Shown one piece after another: positions 45,516 to 61,776 of a stretch of DNA of 64,000 nt (its first letter is position 1; the number at the start of each line of letters is the position of its first letter). Made by a program: the position numbers and the translations under genes. Origin of the DNA: Palaemon carinicauda (lineage: Eukaryota; Arthropoda; Malacostraca; Decapoda; Palaemonidae). A model generated the notes under the pieces. It worked only from the letters and a program-made list of their open reading frames with translations. It was not told the DNA's origin and did not search any database. Location of the stretch: contig NC_090728.1 in NCBI RefSeq assembly GCF_036898095.1, positions 92,623,148 through 92,687,147 of the forward strand, in the 5' to 3' direction.

Positions 45516-46313
45516 AACACCTCAAGCTCTTTGATGGACAAATAGCAGGGGGTTGAGGGCATAGGTTACCAAGGGTTAGCCTGAATGAATCGCTCCTTCT
45601 TTTCTTCATCCTCCCTTCTCTTGAGGGAATCAGCACCCAGAGTCCTATGCAAAGCTGACCTCAACCAACTGCAGGTAAACCATATTCACTTATGTAACCT
45701 GGTATTGTGTCAGTACAGTTACGTTCCCATACCCTATCAAGGGGGTATTGGGAATGTCTTATCAATCTTTGAAGATTCCTATGACTCGGAAGAAGTCTTA
45801 CCTTGACAGTCACATTGCAAGTATCACAAACACACAGCTTGACTTGGCCACAGACGATGCATAGCAAGGTTTTAGCTAGGTGTAGGGTTTCCACCTATTA
45901 TGGGCTTGATATATAAAGGGGAATCCCCGGGTCAAAGCCAAACAGTCAGATTGGCAAGGACTTCCACCCTTCTAAAGGGTAAGTCAACTCCTATAAATAG
46001 TGTTGGTTTGTATTAGTGAAGGAACAAATGACAAATTTGGAGATAAATTGTATTTTTCATAACGATACAAACCTGTAGCTATATATTTGGCCCACCCGCA
46101 CCAATCCCCCTTGGAGTCCTACTTCCAAGCAAAGTGAGGCTCACAGCCGAAATGTGTAAGTGAGAGGGGTAGTTACTAACCCCCCCCACCAGGTGGTTAA
46201 CCCTTTCTAAAATTCTAATGGCTTATCTTTCAGCCTCGCCAAAAATAATACCCCTATAAATAACTACAGGTTTGTATCTTTAGAAAAAATACACATTACT
46301 TCCAAATTTGTCA
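45516..46313 (+). repeat. B7 3' region, ICR and right ITR
   Basis: The 3' sequence CTTCATCCTCCCTTCTCTTG is shared with B6 (two copies). The ICR and right ITR are as described for B7. CCCACCCGCACCAATCCCCC marks the interior of the right ITR. Confidence 0.7.
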
Positions 46314-46946
46314 TTTTAATATGAAAATTCAATTTTACCTAACTAGGAACCTACGTCCTTTACTCATACTTTCCTGCCATCACCTACCCCCTAGAAATTC
46401 CTGGCTGCAATCAAAGTGAGTGCTCAGTGAGCAAGCCTCTCCCGGCCGGTAACTACCGTCCATCTGTTTACACCTCGTTATAAAGTTTTTAGTTGCTTTA
46501 TTGTTCAGATTCAATATTATTCTATGCTACGTAAAGGAGTCAGGTTTGTATCGTTAAGAAATATACAGTAGAAATATCCAACTTTGCCATTTTTAGTTCT
46601 CATCTTTTTCAAGTGGTTTATGTACTAGTATTAATTTTTGAAATTACCCTATTCGCAGTAATGATATAATGTGGGCAAAGGATGTGCGTTATCGCCTATT
46701 GTCCTTTAGCGTTTGTAGAAAATGTTTCTTGATGCTCAAAGTCAAGCAAAATTATACCAGACTGTAGTATACAGGGCTACTGTAAATGCCTAATACTGGG
46801 ATGATATCAAAACGAGCAGCTGAGATTAACATGCTTTGATTTTTTGCCGTTGGATGACATAGTGATGGTTGTCATTGCAGGGAGGTATTTTGCCCATTTA
46901 TGCTACTGGAAGTACTTTTGGTGTTACTTTTGTATTTATTTTTCAG
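46314..46946. other. ITR-like relic followed by likely host intron
   Basis: 46330-46590 is a diverged copy of a family-B end (it closes GTCAGGTTTGTATCGTTAAG, then AAATATAC). From 46600 nothing is recognisable until the pyrimidine-rich acceptor TATTTATTTTTCAG. Confidence 0.45.
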
Positions 46947-47122
46947 AAAAATCTGCAGAAAAAATTCCTGAGACAAAGGAAGATGGGGTAGTTAGAGATG
47001 ATGATGAAGAAGAAGACACCCTAGTTCCCATTTTGGGCAGGAGGAAGAGAGCTATCATTATCTCTGATGATGATGAAACTGACATAGAAAATAGCATTGA
47101 AGATTTCTCTCCTGTAAAACAG
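46947..47122 (+). CDS. Putative internal exon of a host gene (acidic protein)
   Basis: 176 nt between the acceptor TTTATTTTTCAG and the donor CAG|GTAAGA. The open frame encodes KSAEKIPETKEDGVVRDDDE, then EEDTLVPILGRRKRAIIISD, DDETDIENSIEDFSPVKQ, and ends in phase 0. The first two bases complete the codon left open by the exon at 19325. The charged, Ser/Asp-rich character with a basic patch (GRRKRA, a possible nuclear localisation signal) suggests a disordered part of a nuclear protein. The short open frame runs back into the intron to 46844, but the splice acceptor and exon phase argue for the start at 46947. I cannot identify the gene. Confidence 0.6.
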
Positions 47123-47712
47123 GTAAGAATATTATCACTTATTTTTCAATGAATTTGCATGTCTTTTAATTTTTTCATTAATTTGCAAACACCTAACAAA
47201 TGAGGGGAAAACTAGATACTTCATAAATCTATTAGTAACTAAAGTCTCTCAACCTACAATCAGATGCTCTCATTTTATAATTTGATATTTACATTGAAGA
47301 CTTTTCTCATGTTTTTTTTTCCACTATTCATACATTATTGCTGATTTTTTGTTAGATATTTGTTTACCCTTCTATACCTTGTTTGATGTACACTAATCCG
47401 TCGACTATCACAGGTGTTACGTTCCAGGCTCTCCTGTAAAAGATGAAAAACCTTGAAGTACAGTAGATACTGAAATCTCCAGTACAGTATATTATTTGTT
47501 TTCATTTTTATAATTTCATGTATTTTATCATCTTTATAAATTAAAAGCTTTTAATAAATCTCCCAACACTCATATAAACCCATTATACAGTATTAATCAC
47601 TTTTTAAGCTGAAACTTAATTTTACAGTAGACACATCCTTACATACTGTATGTGTAAAAGAAAAAGTTGAAATAGGAACAATCACCTGTGAAGATAATTA
47701 AACGTGATTTAA
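47123..47712. other. Host intron, with a diverged Tigger-type terminus near 47385-47480
   Basis: AT-rich. ACACTAATCCGTCGACTATC, GTTACGTTCCAGGCTCTCCT and AAACCTTGAAGTA resemble the terminus of the element at 9730. The last four bases, TTAA, border piggyBac. Confidence 0.45.
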
Positions 47713-48382
47713 CCCGAGAACTGCTACAAGCCTCTTGAGCGGCTGTATGGGAGACTGCTATAAGCCTCTTCAGAGCGCAATTTTCTATCTCTTCTTGCAA
47801 ATTCCCTTGTGAACTTATTCGACTTTTATTATTTTTCTTATGATAAAACAGTATTTCTGGTAGAAATTTTAATGTTTATAACTTTATTTTACCTATATAA
47901 TTATGTATAATATAAAGCCTTTCCATATACGGACTTTAACTTTTTTTCAAGGGAAAATGGCGAATTGTAATTATTTTCAATTAAAACTGATTTTATATTA
48001 ACATATTAGAAACATAAACGATGAAAAAAATAACATATAACAACATACATACACATACACACTAACGATATCACATCGTAATATATCGTGTAGGGAGGGA
48101 AATAAAACCCGTGGCAACTCTCAAATCCTACGTCAGGACGGCGGTTGCCTAGTTTAAAATTACGACAACAATACCGAATGTTTTTGTTTTGAATATCCGC
48201 GAGTGTTTGTTTACAAAGTATAATTTTATTATAAGTAACTGGAGGGTTGTTTACAAGGAGTATGAGTTACTATTATAATAAGCGTTTTTCTTTTATTGGT
48301 TGTCTAAAGCTATTTTGATAACAATTAAAGTAATTTAGTATTCTTTTTTACTGACTTTGTTTGTATGTCACTTTTTGTCGCC

Positions 48383-51776
<3,394 letters not shown>

Positions 51777-52122
51777 TTAAGGGACCCGGCCGGCTAATGC
51801 CGATTTTTAATGACAGGTCTTTGACATTCATACCACTTAATAAGGTAACTTTGGACATCTCCAAACTGCATAGGATTTTTGCCTCTGACCTTCAGTTTTG
51901 CGACGCCAGGGCGATTTATCCTGAAAATTAGTGTTTTTCAAATTCTATTTCATCCCTAAAAATCAGGGGAAAAAAATTAAGAAAAAAACAGTATGAAACA
52001 AAAATTGGGAAAAGGGCTTCATTTTATTGTTTTATAATGTATTTCTAAGTTATATACCAAATTTCAATGCTATATCTTTAAGTCTAAGGGAGACTATTCA
52101 ATTTGAAGGTCAATAAATATAT
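51777..52122. mobile_element. Non-autonomous TIR-like repeat, copy 2, left part
   Basis: AAGGGACCCGGCCGGCTAAT, CTCCAAACTGCATAGGATTT and GACGCCAGGGCGATTTATCC match copy 1 at 21889. It is interrupted at GTCAATAAATATATTTTT by A4 and resumes at 58227. Confidence 0.65.
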
Positions 52123-52494
52123 TTTTTCAATATTAAACTTACCCGATGATCATATAGCTGTCAGCTCTGCTGCCCGACAGAAAAACCTACGGGCGGAATA
52201 CGCCAGCGATCGCTATACAGGTGGGGGTGTACATCAACAGCGCCATCTGTCAAGTAGGTACTCAAGTACTCGATGTCAACAAAGAACCAATTTTCTCTCT
52301 GTCGTGCCACTGGCAAGACCTACTAAATACGCTGTTACTAACTGGATTTGTTTTCACAACGATTTGGTGAAGTACACTATTCCAGTTTTGAGCTTTCGCT
52401 ATGCAGGGGTTTTATCTTCATTTCAAAACTTGAACTCGTTTTGGATAGATTTAATTATGGTGATGAAGAGAGTATGGACTCTCTTTCACTTTTA

Positions 52495-55370
52495 AATGGC
52501 CGACCCTTCCCTTAGACGGAAGTGTGTTTAGGTTTTTGGTAATTTTGCTTAACACGTTATAGATCTATTTATTTTATATCTCTCCGCCTTTATAGGCCTC
52601 TTCGATTAACTTTCCATTTATTATAAACATATAAAAATAAATTTTTATGTTTGTTTATATGCGACCTTTCCTGATAGTAGGCGGTCCTAACTTGGAACCG
52701 AAGTTAATTAACATTGAGCCCGTTATATCGTATTTAACCTTTAAAGAATTTAATACTTTTTAAATTTTAATGTTTTATGAAAGAATTTCTTTGTTAGTCT
52801 CGTACTGTTTTCAAAGATGAACTAACGTTTAGTTTTTTAGTCTACGCAGTTGTTGACGTTCAGAACGTTCAACATGCGCTCTATCGTTACGATAGAGAGA
52901 GAGTGTATCACGGTTTCACTTTGCAGTAAGAGTAAACCGATTCTGGCGTTTCGTTCATTCTTTCTTAGCTTAAATGGTTTAAATTCTAAATTAAAGGAAC
53001 TTTTTATTTGGAAAACCTTTCAGTTTTTTCCTTTAGCAAATAACATGTTTTAACGATATATAATTGGGCTCTTCTCTCAGGTGCGAAATCAAGAGAGAAA
53101 GAGAGAGAGATAGAGACGGAGGGAGAGAGAGGAGAATAAACGTTTCGTTCAAGCGGGTAACGTTGTTCTCGTTTTTACTCTCCTCCCTAGTCGCTGTAGG
53201 GGAAGAAGGTAAAACGTTTCTAGGGTTTTATTCTTGTTCCCAGGCTATGTGCGGTGAGAGATTGTAAACGTAGTTTATTTGATCTAGTGTTTAGTCTCTT
53301 TCCCAGCCACTGAATTCTTTATCTTTATATATGTTTTCTGTTGCATTATACGACTGTTTTCGCAATTACTACCTTTTAATGAAGGATAGGATTGCGTGTT
53401 TCAGGTAGAAATCAGTAAAAGTTTCGATTTCAGTAAAATAAGTGCTAAACAGAAAATCAAAGTGATAAAGTGATATGCGCAAAGTGTTACAGTGTTGCGT
53501 CCGAGGGTTCGTCTGTTCGTGCCAGTCGTTCACCTAGTCCGGGACCTCTTACAAGCTCCCAAGCCCAGGGGAGAAGTAATGTCGAACGACTTATGGGTTC
53601 CTCATGCCTTGATCAACGAACAGACGTTTTCCCTCCGTGGTTTCGGGCGTATCTACCCAAGATCGCCCCACCCACACAAAGACGAGAGAGCCCATTTATT
53701 TCTCGTAAGAAACCATGGACCACATCTCGCAGCTTTTTAAGTGCAAGTCGGTCCCTTCCGCGCAAGTCCAACGGCCCAGGTGTAGCCACTGGGTCAGTTC
53801 GGACTCGCTGCAGTCATCCGACGACTGCACACCTTCCAAGAGAGGCAAGTTGGTACCCCAACAGGCAGTAACTCCGTCTGTTGCCGCACCCGCTGTTTTA
53901 GACCCTCAGTCACAACGGACAGTAGCTCCGTCTGTTGCCGCTTTTGTAGACCCTAAGTGGTCTTTACTACAGTCTATGCAGACTCAGTTAGCTGCGGTTA
54001 TGCAAGAGTTTCGTGCGGAGAAGGTTGACACTGCTCCCGTTAGCCTACAACCTGCCACGGTTGTGCGCCCAGCTCACGCTGAGGCTGCCTGCTCCCACAC
54101 TCCGGCTGCGGAGAGCTCCACCACCAATGCGCAGTCGACCCTGCCAGACGCATGTTGACGTTAGCCGACGTGCGGCACCCTCCGTTGACACGCGTGAGCT
54201 ACCGCATCAGCAGTGGGAAGGTGGAGTCAAGCTGCCGTGTTTTGACGCGATGCGTCAGTCTCCGCAACCCACGGCAGTCCCCACCATGCACCACCACTCC
54301 GCTTTGGTTGTTGCCAGCTCTCAAACTGTCAAGCAGTTACATGACGTTGCCTTCTGGTCTGCTACTAATGCACCAGTGCTGTATGTCCTCACGCACCTGT
54401 TGTGGTTGACAGTTCACAGACTGTCAGGCAGTTACATAACGTTGCCTTCTGGTCTGCTGCTAATGCACCAGTGCTGTATGTCCTCACGCACCTGTTGTGG
54501 TTGACAGTTCAGTTTTTGACAGTTCACAGACTGTCAAGCAGTTACATAACGTTGCCTTCTGGTCTGCTGCTTATGCACCAGTGAGACCCTCACTGAGATA
54601 ACCTAGCTTTTCTCGGACAAGGTTCCTGTAGATGAGAAAGTGCTGTTCTCCCTCCTACTGATATTCCTTTGAGGACTCTGTCATTTGGAGAGGAGCCTTA
54701 AGCTGCTTAGCCTCCTATGGACTTTAATTAAAGCATAACAAGGCTTCCAGGGATGGTAAATGGTTCCGCTTCAGTCGCTAACCCCGTCTGTTGCCACACC
54801 TGCTCCCGTAGACCCTAATGGGCTTTGCTGCAAGACATGCAGTCCAAGCTTGTGTCCTTGATAGAGGACTTTTTACGGAGAAGAACCTTCTGGCCAACAA
54901 CCTTCCTACCGGTTGGTTGTGCGCCCTGTTGACACTGAGGTATCCTACTCGCGTCCGCCAGTTGAGGTGGTTCCTCCACCGATGCGACCCAGTGTGGGTT
55001 GCCAGTCGCACGTTGACGTTTAGCGACGCTCGGAGGTGGTTGTTGAAGTGTGTCACTAGGAAGACGTTCAACAACCAGCAGAGGTGACTTGTTGTGACGC
55101 AGTGTGTCAACCTCAGCAACCCGGTAGGGTGTTGACTGCACAACCCAGACAGTCTAGACAGTTTCGGGTTGACGCTGTACTTCCTCGCGTTCCCATGGTT
55201 GACAGTTCACAGACTGTGCAGCAGTACCATGATATTGCGTCCGGCTCCGTCACGCATCCACCAGTGCGACCGGATTCAGCGAGTCAGACGTTGCCCACTC
55301 CGTTGCCGTTTCCTCATCAGTTTCGGATAAGGAACCCTCTGATGAGGACGTTGCTGAACTAGACGATCAA
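52495..55370 (+). pseudogene. gag: DIRS gag (ORF1) of A4, interrupted
   Basis: MADPSLRRKCV, then a stop. About 0.93 kb without coding content (52530-53470) follows, similar to the A3 insert (shared CTATCGTTACGATAGAGA and CGTCGTTATC-type blocks). gag resumes VASEGSSVRASRSPSPGPLT (about 53490), then SCLDQRTDVFPPWFRAYLPK and SLLQSMQTQLAAVMQEFRAE (53960). The rest is a Pro/Thr/Ala-rich part with an about 95-110-bp tandem repeat (54300-54580). The tail reads QYHDIASGSVTHPPVRPDSA, SQTLPTPLPFPHQF. No C-terminal domain. Confidence 0.6.
54302..54585 (+). repeat. About 95-110-bp tandem repeat in A4 gag
   Basis: GTTGCCTTCTGGTCTGCTRC begins at 54346, 54441 and 54551; each unit also holds GACTGTCARGCAGTTACATA. 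A single diverged unit is visible in A3 at about 31480-31530. Confidence 0.88.
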
Positions 55371-56602
55371 CCCCCAGCCCTGCTATCCATCCAGAAGATG
55401 CTGAAGAAGGAACGCTGCCCTGTCAGGCTGTGGATGAGTCTGGTAAGGACACTGTCATCCGTGGTTCTTTTGTGTCACTTGGAAGACTACACCTCCGTCC
55501 TCTTCTGTATCATCTAGCTTTTCACTGGAAAAAGGACAAGACGCTAGAAGCGGTCTCGATCCCGGTTTCCGGAAAGTTAAAGTCTGGTCTGACTTGGTGA
55601 AAGGACTTTATCAACCTTAGAAAGGGTCTTCCCCTGTCTGTTCAGACTCCCAACCACGTTCTCTTCTCGGACGCATCGGACGTAGGCTGGGGTGCGACAT
55701 TAGGCGGTAGGGAATGCTCGGGATTTGGAACTCGAGTCAAAGGACAATGCATTTCAACTGCAAGAAGCTACTGGCAGTACGTCTGACCTGGAAAGCTTCA
55801 GGTCTCTCCTTCAAGGCAAAGTGGTGGAGGTGAACTCGGACAACACCCGGCTTTGACGTACATCTCCAAGCAAGGAGGGACCTACTCTCTGACATGGTAC
55901 GAGATCGCAAGGGACCTCCTCACCTGGTCAACAGGTCTAGACTTTTCACTAGTAACGAGGTTCATCCAAGGCAACTTGAATGTCATAGCAGATTGTCTCA
56001 GTAGGAAGGGACAAATAATTCCAACAGATTGGACCCTCCACAAGGATGTATGCAAGAGACTTTGGGCCACCTGGGGCCAGCCAACCATAGATCTCTTCGC
56101 AACCTCGATGACCAAGAGGCTCCCAATAGTTTGCTCACCTATCCCGGACCCAGCAGTAGTTCATATAGATGCCTTTCTACTAGATTGGTCACATCTAGAT
56201 CTATATGCATTCCCTCCGTTCAAGATTGTCAACAAGGTACTGCAGAAGTTCACCTCTCACGAAGGGACAAGGTTGACGCTAGTTGCTTCCCTCTGGCCCG
56301 CGAGAGAATAACTCACCGAGGTACTTCGATGGCTAGTAGACGTTCCCAGAACACTTCCCCTAAGGGTGGACCTTCTACATCAGCCACGCGTAAAGAAGGT
56401 ACACCAAGGCCTCCACGCTCTTCGTCTGACTGCCTTCAGATTATCGAAAGACTCTCGAGAGCTAGAGGCTTTTCGAAGGAGGCAACCAGAGCGTTTGCTA
56501 GAGCAAGGAGAACATCCACCCTTAGAATCTTCCAATCGAAGTGGGAAATCTTCCGAAACTGGTGCAAGTCAGTATCCGTATCCTCGACCAGTACCTCTGT
56601 AA
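55371..56602 (+). pseudogene. pol: DIRS RNase H (ORF2 remnant) of A4
   Basis: gag sequence (DVAELDDQPPALLSIQ) runs directly into the RT C-terminal part KMLKKERCPVRLWMSLVRTL, so the whole RT palm, including YLDD, is deleted. RNase H reads HVLFSDASDVGWGATLGG, VNSDNTRL (frame break), IQGNLNVIADCLSRKGQIIP and LYAFPPFKIVNKVLQKF, then a TAA at 56309-56311 and the tail VLRWLVDVPRTLPLRVDLL. Confidence 0.8.
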
Positions 56603-57486
56603 CTCAAATAGCTGACTTTCTCTTATATCTGAGGAAAGAACGATCTCTTTCAGCTCCCACTATCAAGGGTTACAGAAGCATGTTGGCTTCAGTCTTCCGT
56701 CACAGAGGCTTAGATCTTTCCAACAATAAAGATCTACAAGACCTCCTTAAGTCTTTTGAGACCACGAAGGAGCGTCGTTTGGTTACACCTGGTTGGAATT
56801 TAGACGTGGTACTAAGATTCCTTATGTCAGACAGGTTCGAACCGCTTCAATCAGCCTCCCTGAAAGATCTCACCTTTAAGACTCTTTTCCTGATATGCTT
56901 AACCACAGCTAAAAGAGTCAGTGAGATTCATGCCTTCAGCAAGAACATCGGATTCTCATCCGAGACGGCTACATGTTCTACAACTTGGTTTTCTAGCCAA
57001 ACACGAGCTGCCTTCTCGGCCTTGACCAATATCGTTCGATATTCCAAACTTAGCGCATGGTTTGAAATGAACTAGAAAGAGTATTATGTCCTGTAAGAGC
57101 TCTTAAGTTCTATTTAAAAACCTTTACGAGGCCCGTCTGAAGCTTTATGGTGTTCAGTTAAGAATCCATCTTTGCCTTTGTCAGAGAATTCTTTATCCTA
57201 TTTTATCAGACTGTTAATATGAGAAGCTCATTCCCATCTGAATGAGGAAGACCAAGCTGTGCTGAAGGTAAGGACACACGAAGTTAGAGCTGTCGCAACT
57301 TCCGTGGCCTTTAAACAAAAGAGATCTCTGCAAAGTATATTCGACGCAACCTATTGGAAAAGCAAATCAGTGTTCGCGTCTTTTATCTTAAGAATGTCCA
57401 GTCTCTTTACGAGAACTGCTACACTCTGGGACCATTCGTAGCAACGAGTGCAGTAGTGGTGAGGGCTCCACCACTACAATTCCCTA
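56395..57486 (+). pseudogene. DIRS tyrosine recombinase (YR) of A4
   Basis: One clean frame from about 56395 to 56985: SDCLQIIERLSRARGFSKEA, TQIADFLLYLRKERSLSAPT, IKGYRSMLASVFRHRGLDLS and TTAKRVSEIHAFSKNIGFSS (box I Arg). A frameshift near 56985, then decay until THEVRAVATSVAFKQKRSLQ (His-x-x-Arg, about 57275) and ATYWKSKSVFAS (57350); another shift leads to YLKNVQSLYENCYTLGPFVA. It ends near 57486. Confidence 0.82.
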
Positions 57487-58226
57487 ATTCCATAACCTTT
57501 TTAATCTGTCTCTTGAAATGTTATTATTGTTTTGGGTTGTCCGGAAGGCTAAGAAGCCTTTCGCATCCTACTTGATTTGGCGGGTGGTCAAAGTCATTTC
57601 TTGAGAAGCGCCTAGATTAGAGGTTTTGATGAGGACCTTTAGTATGGGGTGCAACCCTTCATACTTCAGCTCCTAGGAGTCGCTCAGCATCCTATGAGGA
57701 TCGCGAGGCTCAGTAAGGAAGACGTACTTAAAAAGGCAGAGTAATTGTTCAAGTCGACTTCCTTACCAGGTACTTATTTATTTTATGTTTGTTATTTTGA
57801 ATAACTGCTAAAATGAAATACGGAATACTTAGCTCATATAATGTCAACATGTAATGCTGGTCTCTACCCACCCCCCTGGGTGTGAATCAGCTATATGATC
57901 ATCGGGTAAGTTTAATATTGAAAAATGTTATTTTCCTTAGTAAAATAAATTTTTGAATATACTTACCCGATGATCATAAATTAAAGGACCCACCCATCCT
58001 CCCCAATAGAGACCCAGTGGACAGAGGAGAAAATTGGTTCTTTGTTGACATCGAGTACTTGAGTACCTACTTGACAGATGGCGCTGTTGATGTACACCCC
58101 CACCTGTATAGCGATCGCTGGCGTATTCCGCCCGTAGGTTTTTCTGTCGGGCAGCAGAGCTGACAGCTATATGATCATCGGGTAAGTATATTCAAAAATT
58201 TATTTTACTAAGGAAAATAACATTTT
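57487..58226 (+). repeat. A4 3' region, ICR and right ITR
   Basis: 57500-57870 is non-coding and similar to A3 34380-34720 (both contain AAGAAGCCTT and TTGATTTGGCGGGTGGTCAA). The ICR and right ITR follow; the right ITR ends ATCATCGGGTAAGTATATTC. Confidence 0.85.
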
Positions 58227-58957
<731 letters not shown>

Positions 58958-59905
58958 TAGGGGTGAGGATGATGATTAGCTGTGTAGTACTGAAGTAGTG
59001 TGTATAGATGATGACAATGATGAGTTAAATATGCTACACAGCAAAGAAGAGAATTACTGTACTGCTCTTCTGAAAGCACTACTTCAGCAGTTGCTTCATC
59101 AAGTGGGGCAATATCTTTGTCATCGTCCTACGAAGTATAGTAACATTAATTTCTGTTGGTGTACTGTAGTGCCTGCGTCTTTATTTTGCAGTTGAGGAAC
59201 ATTGACTTGCAATTAGGGACGTTGCCTTTTCTTGTGCAAAAGGAGTTTCTCATGAACTTCCATGGTTCCATTGATTCTATTTTTGAACTGGAACACATGA
59301 ATTATCCCCAATCTTTGGCCATTGCCCTAAAATCTTTTGTTGATTTTGTTGGATTTGAGAGGCATTCCTCCTCTTCTCCCAGATCTACATGTATATGCTC
59401 TTCTTTTTTGTCCTCACTTCTGGACTTCATCATCTCTGTCAGATCTTCATCTGTTTACAGATGTGAGTGGGCCTCAATCAGGCTAATATGTTGTCGGTAC
59501 TTATATATGTGATGCCATGTTCTCCAAGCAATTTCACTTGCCTCACTGCCTTGTCTACTTATGAGTGGTGGATTTCAGAACGAGAGAATCATTGACCACT
59601 TCTGGTCACAATTTCTTCCAGCAGCATTGAGTGTTTCTTTATCTCTTATGCGTCATTCTGGATATTTTGGAAACACTTTGTAATGGGGTACTCACGGCAG
59701 TTTCCATTCAGCGACAAGTATTCACCCACATTCATTGACTAGACCATATATTGCAGGGAGTTTTGCTTATAAAGTGCCTTGAAAGCACAAATAATGCCTT
59801 GATTCATTAGCGATGTCATGTTCAGCAGTAAGAATTATACCTCTACACCCTAATAATACAGGTTGATTGAGTGACCTCCAGCATTGTCCATTAGAAGAGG
59901 CCATT
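58958..59905 (-). pseudogene. Second Tigger-type transposase pseudogene
   Basis: Minus strand, read across stops: DNAGGHSINLYY (second catalytic Asp region, about 59860), MNQGIICAFKALYKQNSLQY (relatives: DQGIIRAFKALY), YPITKCFQNIQNDA, AVRQVKLLGEHGITYIST, KQMKIWQR (relatives: LTDEDLEEL) and acidic pieces such as SEDKKEEHIHVDLGEEEE. It differs from the Tigger at 20150 (DNAPAHPP) and is probably another subfamily. The N-terminal half is missing. Confidence 0.65.
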
Positions 59906-59921
59906 TTTTCAAGGTAAATCA

Positions 59922-59925
59922 TTAT

Positions 59926-59995
<70 letters not shown>

Positions 59996-60040
59996 ATATA
60001 TATATATATATATAAATATACATATATATGTATATAATAG
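59922..60040. repeat. (TA)n tract
   Basis: Near-pure TA repeat with a few AATA and ATG interruptions. Confidence 0.95.
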
Positions 60041-60069
60041 ATGAACATTTAGAATAGTCCCCAGAGATT

Positions 60070-60216
60070 ACAAAAGAAGCAGGGGAGGGAAGAGGAGATG
60101 ATAGTTTGACGTACTAAGAAAGTTTGGGGGTGTGGACTGACCATAAACAGATGCAAGTTGAAGGACATGCCTGAGGCCTATGTTTTGCAGTGGACTAGTA
60201 ACAGCTGATGATGATG
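60070..60216 (+). repeat. LINE 3' end with (GAT)n tail
   Basis: AAGGACATGCCTGAGGCCTA, TGTTTTGCAGTGGACTAGTA, ACAGCTGATGATGATGATA. 5'-truncated non-LTR tail; no ORF. Confidence 0.5.
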
Positions 60217-60222
60217 ATATAT

Positions 60223-60315
<93 letters not shown>
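60217..60315. repeat. (TA)n tract
   Basis: TA repeat next to the Tc1 element; provides its TA target. Confidence 0.95.
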
Positions 60316-60318
<3 letters not shown>

Positions 60319-61752
60319 TCAGCATCCTTAGTAGTTTCAGAGTGCCCATAACCCAACCTCTCACAAAGAACAGTGGTAAAAAAATATCTATAACAACCAA
60401 AAAAATAATGAAAACGTAAGAAATTTTCATGGGGTATTCACTTGAAACCCATCAGTAACTGGCGTGCTTCCCCTTTCTCTTCAAAGTCTCCTTGAGGTGT
60501 GTTGGTAGGAAATCTGCAAGGTTATGGAGGATGGATTGGTCGAAGTTGTCCCACACGTGTTGAATGGTCGCCTTCAGTTTTTTCGAGAGAACTTTTGTTT
60601 ACCACCTGAATCTTTGCTTTAATTATTGCCGAAAGGTTTCCAATGTGTGAGAGATCGGGAGAATTACCTGGTCAGTCTTTTATGAAGTCAACACCACAAT
60701 CGTTTAACCAGGTTATAATACTTTTTGCAGTCCCGTCTTGCTGAAATATCAATGTGCGAGTTTTTACGAAACACTCCTCTAGTTGGTCATTCAGAAGTTC
60801 AAAATATGTGTACTGAGTGACTAGTATTTCTCTCTAAAAACAATAGAGTTCCTAATCCCCCATAACCAAAGCATCCCCATACCATTACATACTGGGGGAA
60901 TTTGCAACGCTTTGCTACCTGACTGTCTGCCAACGGGTCTATATGCAGCTCCCTCTACACCTTCCTCCCACTGGTATCAGAAACAAAGAAAGTGGGTTCG
61001 TTACTTCACAAGACCTGTCGCCACCTGTCCAAGCCCCGGTCTTTGTACATTTTAGCGAAAGCTTTGTGAGCAGCAATTTGACGAAGACTAATGTCTGGTT
61101 TCCATGACGGGGTGACTTTTCGGTAACCCAGGTTCGTACTTAGTCGTCTCTGTACGGTTCGAACAGAGATGTTTCCGAGGAAATTGGGTTTTTCAAACTT
61201 TACAGTAGTTGTTTGGCCGATGTGGAGGGGACAGTGTCTATTTGGCGCTTCACTACACTGAAAGTGTGTTTTGAAACCTTACAAGGCTTCCCACAGGCTT
61301 TCTTGAGCGTGTTTGCTTTGACGCATCCACCCTCCTTGAACTTCCACACTAGGTTCTGGATGGTTCTCGGCTGCATGCTGGTTTGTTTGTGAATTTCACT
61401 TGTTTTTAAACCTAACTTATGACACTCAATCACTCTTATGATATCATCATGTGTTGTCTTATGCCCTGATATAATTAAGAACACAACACAACACTCGATA
61501 ACACCAAGCAAACCCGAGAAAAGTCACAATAGCTGATGGACCACAAGCTCGCACAAACTGGCTTCCACAGAGTCAAGAACAACACTGATTAAGCACTCAA
61601 CCCTTCTGTGCGATACAGATAGAGTTGGGCTAAATTGCCATGTAGTCAATTTCTCCCGGGCGATTTTCACAAGGCGAAAAATGGGAGCCTGCTCTAGAGC
61701 GACATAAGTTGTTTCGAGGTTACAAGTACGAGACAACTTATGGCGCTGACTG
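60316..61752 (-). mobile_element. Tc1-type DNA transposon
   Basis: Terminal repeats CAGTCAGCATCCTTAGTAGT and its counterpart (inverted right end) CAGTCAGCGCCATAAGTTGT share 15 of 20 bases if one gap is allowed. TA is on both sides. 1,437 bp with a transposase relic on the minus strand. Confidence 0.85.
60470..61511 (-). pseudogene. Tc1 transposase pseudogene
   Basis: Minus strand. N-terminal helix-turn-helix: SGHKTTHDDIIRVIECHKLG, LKTSEIHKQTSMQPRTIQNL and VWKFKEGG. Then KFEKPNFLGNISVRTVQRRL, STNLGYRKVTPSWKPDISLR, AHKAFAKMYKDRGLDRWRQV, LSNEPTFFVSD (first Asp motif region) and YVMVWGCFGYGGLG. The second and third catalytic residues lie in a decayed part with stops (from about 60850 down). The first stop is near 61200, followed by at least seven others. 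Confidence 0.82.
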
Positions 61753-61776
61753 TATATATATATCTATATATTAATA

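Larger units (their letters stand above)
42524..46313 (+). mobile_element. DIRS element B7 (most complete family-B copy)
   Basis: Left end TTTGTTCCGTCACTAATAAA; right end ATTACTTCCAAATTTGTCA. The ICR (45985-46085) joins GGAACAAA and TGACAAATTTGGAGATAAAT, the reverse complements of the two ends. gag C-terminal part, RT and YR are all readable in order. At 3.8 kb it is short, because the gag head is missing and other parts are cut down. Many stops. Confidence 0.8.
52123..58226 (+). mobile_element. DIRS element A4, non-autonomous, inserted in a TIR-like repeat
   Basis: Left end TTTTTCAATATTAAACTTAC; right end ACTAAGGAAAATAACATTTT. The ICR (57896-57965) joins GGGTAAGTTTAATATTGAAA and AAAATAAATTTTTGAATATA. 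The ITRs (52134-52300 and 58040-58200) appear identical over about 150 bp. The empty site can be reconstructed from copy 1 of the host repeat (22343-22365), which reads straight through; the insertion made no target duplication apart from a shared T run. gag is interrupted, the RT palm is deleted, RNase H and YR are present. Confidence 0.9.

Noticed and set aside
59156..59512. 118-residue plus-strand ORF
   Set aside because: Antisense to a Tigger transposase relic (DNAGGHS motif on the minus strand).
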